DNA of 8,573 bases from a bacterium. GTDB lineage: Bacteria > Elusimicrobiota > Elusimicrobia > Elusimicrobiales > UBA9959. Below the pieces are notes generated by a model. It did not search any database. It was not told the origin of the DNA and worked only from the letters and a program-made list of their open reading frames with translations. The stretch spans positions 1 to 8,573 of the forward strand of contig JAJZVJ010000072.1 of assembly GCA_021845705.1 (NCBI GenBank), in the 5' to 3' direction. Below are positions 6,430 to 8,573 of this stretch, one piece after another; position 1 is the stretch's first letter; each line of letters begins with the position of its first letter. The position numbers and the translations under genes are program-made.

Positions 6430-8573
6430 ACCGATATCGATTCAGCTCCGGAGAACACTGCCCCCGGCGGGCTCCTGGCCCTGGAATTCCTGCTGGTCTT
6501 CCTTGTCCTGTTCGTGCCTATGCAGTCCTTCCTGGACGCGGCGAGGTTCACCATCTTCACGGCCCGCGACCTGGACCGCGCGCGGCTGCTGGCGGCCGGG
6601 CACCTGATCTTCTTCGGCCCGGAGGCGAGCGCGGGCAGCCATCTTCCCGGGAGCTTCTACTATTTCCTGCTGGCCATCCCTTTGAAGCTGGGCCTGGGGC
6701 TGAAAGCGGTCTGGGAACTGCAGTTCTCCCTGGCGGCGGCGGGCTTCGCCCTCCTCTGGGTTTTCGCCCGCCGTAAGCTGGGAGTTTTTTCCGCGTTCTA
6801 CGCGCTCTTCTGCGCCGCCTTCTTTAATTATGAGCTTTTATCCATCGCTTATAACGCGAGCTATGTCCCGCTGTTCGCCGTCGCCGCCCTGCTCGCGCTC
6901 TGCCTCGCCTTCGACGCGCGCTCGCAGAGGAGGGGCCTGGCCTGGGCCATGTTCTGCCTTTCCTGCGGACTTGGCCTCCAGTTCCATTTTTCATTCGTGT
7001 CCATACTTCTCTCCGGGCTGCTTCTCCAGCTGGCGGCCAAACGCTTAAAGCTCAGCCCTTTAAGCTGGAAAGACTTCCGGCGCGGCGTACTGGTTTTTCT
7101 TGCCACGCTGCTTCCTTACGCCGTCTGGTCCGCCAGCGCGCGCCTGGGCCGGCCGCTCGGCCAGCCGGCTCTCCCCTTCACCGGGGCCAAGGCCGTGGAG
7201 CTGTGGGACATCTTCCTTTACGCTATACGCGTAAAATCCGGCATGCCCGTGCGGCTGCTGGCCGCCAGGGTCCTGGTGCTGCTGCCGGTAGAGGCCCTCT
7301 TCCCGCTGCTGCTCCTTTATTCTGGGGCCGCGGGAACCAGGAAGGAGGCTCCGCGGCCAGGGGCGGCCGCGGCAGAGGATAATTTAGCAGGGACCTGCGT
7401 GAAGGTTTTCGCCGTCTCCAGCGCCCTGACGTTCTTTCCGTACCTTATGTCCCTGGCGCTTTCCCCCGCGCGCTACGCCGTGTTGCCCAGACTGAGCCTG
7501 GACCTGCTTACCATGGCCGTCCTCGCGCGCAACCGGGACCGCTTCCGCCAGGAGGCGTTCTACCCGGCGGTCATGGGCGGCATCTTCGCGTTCACGCTGG
7601 CCTGGCGCCTCCTCCTGTGGCCTTCCAGGCTTGTCCTTTTCTCCCCCGGCTACCTGCTGTTCCCCGCGGCGGCCGGCCTGGCCTTAATGTTCCTGCTCCG
7701 CCGGGGACCGGCCGCGGACAAGAGCCGCGCCGTCTCCCTGACCGCACTGGCGCTCCCGCTCCTCCTTGTTTTCGCGATACATATCAGGACCACGGACTTC
7801 TACCGGAACAGCTCCCCCGGAAACAAGGACATGAAAGAGATGTCGCGCGTCATCTTCTCCCAGACCGGCTGGTCTTACGCAGAGGCCAGGCGCCGGATCT
7901 TTTACGTGAATATCCGCGACCTGACCACGCCTTCCTATATTTACCGCGCGGTCGAAGACGGGGCCGCCCGCGCCCCCGCGCCGCCGCCCGGCTTGGACAG
8001 GGTGGATGGCTACTTCACCTCGCTGTTCTGGGAGAATGCTCCCGGTCTCTACGGCCGGGACGGGGCAAAGAACTGGATCCTGGACCAGGAGATCTCCGGA
8101 ATGCTCAAAGAAGGCATCGGCTCCGGCGGAATACTGCTCGGAAACCCGGTGTACTGCGGCCGGCTGCTCCTCGTGCCTTACAAGGTGGCCGACACGGAAC
8201 ATTATCCGCCCTTTTTCCACAATGGCTCGGAAGCGTATTCCCTAACCGGCCCCGAAGCCCCTTTGCCGCCGGCTCCGCGCGCGAAGACTTTACGGTTCAC
8301 GTTCAACGATTGCCCGGAACATGGATACTGGTGCGACGTCATGGCGGACGTACAGCTGCGGCCCGGGAAGTCCGGCCGGTGGCTGGCCAGAGTGATATTT
8401 TCCGGCGAGCCGCTGGCCCAGGCCTGCGACGGGATAAACATGCAGTGGAACCAGCTTCTTAAACGTCCCTATCTGTCTTTTACCTGCGGAGACGAACGCA
8501 GGAGCGTCCTACTGGCCGATTCGCTGGGGATGGACAGGGACAGGTACCGGACTATGAACCTGTCTATGCTGGC
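6427..8573 (+). CDS. Polytopic membrane protein, GT-C/GT39-like glycosyltransferase (3' end outside window)
   Basis: The frame starting at GTG 6427 stays open to the window end, giving at least 715 residues. After a short polar N-terminus there is a first membrane helix (about 16-32), then an outside loop FTARDLDRARLLAAGH with Asp48/Asp50 and a 'GPEASAGSHLPGSFYYFLL' element. This resembles the first loop of GT-C transferases (ArnT/PMT and related GT39-like families), where an acidic residue binds the lipid-phosphate sugar donor. About a dozen further hydrophobic helices run to about residue 452. A largely soluble C-terminal domain follows (about 455 onward), with five cysteines (577, 629, 636, 667, 687). 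Such enzymes transfer sugars from polyprenyl-phosphate carriers to lipid, glycan or protein on the outer face of the membrane. It lies 22 bases after the second radical SAM gene, likely in the same operon. The GT-C call is based on topology and loop pattern; an unclassified membrane protein remains possible. Confidence 0.78.
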   Translation, partial: MTDIDSAPENTAPGGLLALEFLLVFLVLFVPMQSFLDAARFTIFTARDLDRARLLAAGHLIFFGPEASAGSHLPGSFYYFLLAIPLKLGLGLKAVWELQFSLAAAGFALLWVFARRKLGVFSAFYALFCAAFFNYELLSIAYNASYVPLFAVAALLALCLAFDARSQRRGLAWAMFCLSCGLGLQFHFSFVSILLSGLLLQLAAKRLKLSPLSWKDFRRGVLVFLATLLPYAVWSASARLGRPLGQPALPFTGAKAVELWDIFLYAIRVKSGMPVRLLAARVLVLLPVEALFPLLLLYSGAAGTRKEAPRPGAAAAEDNLAGTCVKVFAVSSALTFFPYLMSLALSPARYAVLPRLSLDLLTMAVLARNRDRFRQEAFYPAVMGGIFAFTLAWRLLLWPSRLVLFSPGYLLFPAAAGLALMFLLRRGPAADKSRAVSLTALALPLLLVFAIHIRTTDFYRNSSPGNKDMKEMSRVIFSQTGWSYAEARRRIFYVNIRDLTTPSYIYRAVEDGAARAPAPPPGLDRVDGYFTSLFWENAPGLYGRDGAKNWILDQEISGMLKEGIGSGGILLGNPVYCGRLLLVPYKVADTEHYPPFFHNGSEAYSLTGPEAPLPPAPRAKTLRFTFNDCPEHGYWCDVMADVQLRPGKSGRWLARVIFSGEPLAQACDGINMQWNQLLKRPYLSFTCGDERRSVLLADSLGMDRDRYRTMNLSML

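Noticed and set aside
7617..8462. A 281-codon plus-strand open frame near the right edge
   Set aside because: It lies in another frame inside the long membrane protein gene, which reads through from 6427 to the end; its product is Arg/Pro-rich and featureless.

Overview
The window is GC-rich, densely coding bacterial DNA with six protein genes: two are cut by the window edges and four are complete. I see no rRNA, tRNA, CRISPR array, insertion sequence or attachment site. Despite the high GC, ATA (Ile) and AGG (Arg) codons are common, and the proteins have bacterial signal peptides and Shine-Dalgarno-type spacing. The gene mix (several B12-type radical SAM enzymes, sulfatase-fold hydrolases and a GT-C-like membrane enzyme) suggests an uncultured or poorly studied lineage. 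Elusimicrobiota is my best guess by style, but this is weakly supported because no phylogenetic marker is present.

Left part (1-1996): two members of the sulfatase / alkaline-phosphatase superfamily face each other tail to tail, with their last 10 bases overlapping (464-473). The plus-strand copy is only a C-terminal piece. The minus-strand copy is complete, has an export signal, and carries substitutions at most of the residues that define a working sulfatase active site.

Middle (1997-2169): a 173-base divergent intergenic region with one strikingly AT-rich patch (about 2031-2055) containing TATAAT-like sequences. It is the only good candidate promoter region in the window.

Right part (2170-8573): four co-directional genes that look like one transcription unit. 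They are an exported NMT1/ThiY-type solute-binding protein without visible transporter partners, two cobalamin-binding-domain radical SAM enzymes joined by a 4-base ATGA overlap, and, 22 bases later, a long polytopic membrane protein resembling GT-C (ArnT/PMT, GT39-like) glycosyltransferases. The last gene starts at a GTG and is still open at the window end (at least 715 residues).

Taken together, exported alkaline-phosphatase-fold proteins, a lipid-linked-sugar type membrane transferase and two radical SAM enzymes with basic/hydrophobic C-terminal tails are consistent with a cell-envelope lipid or glycan modification locus. That functional link is inference; no single gene here has a substrate that can be read from the sequence.
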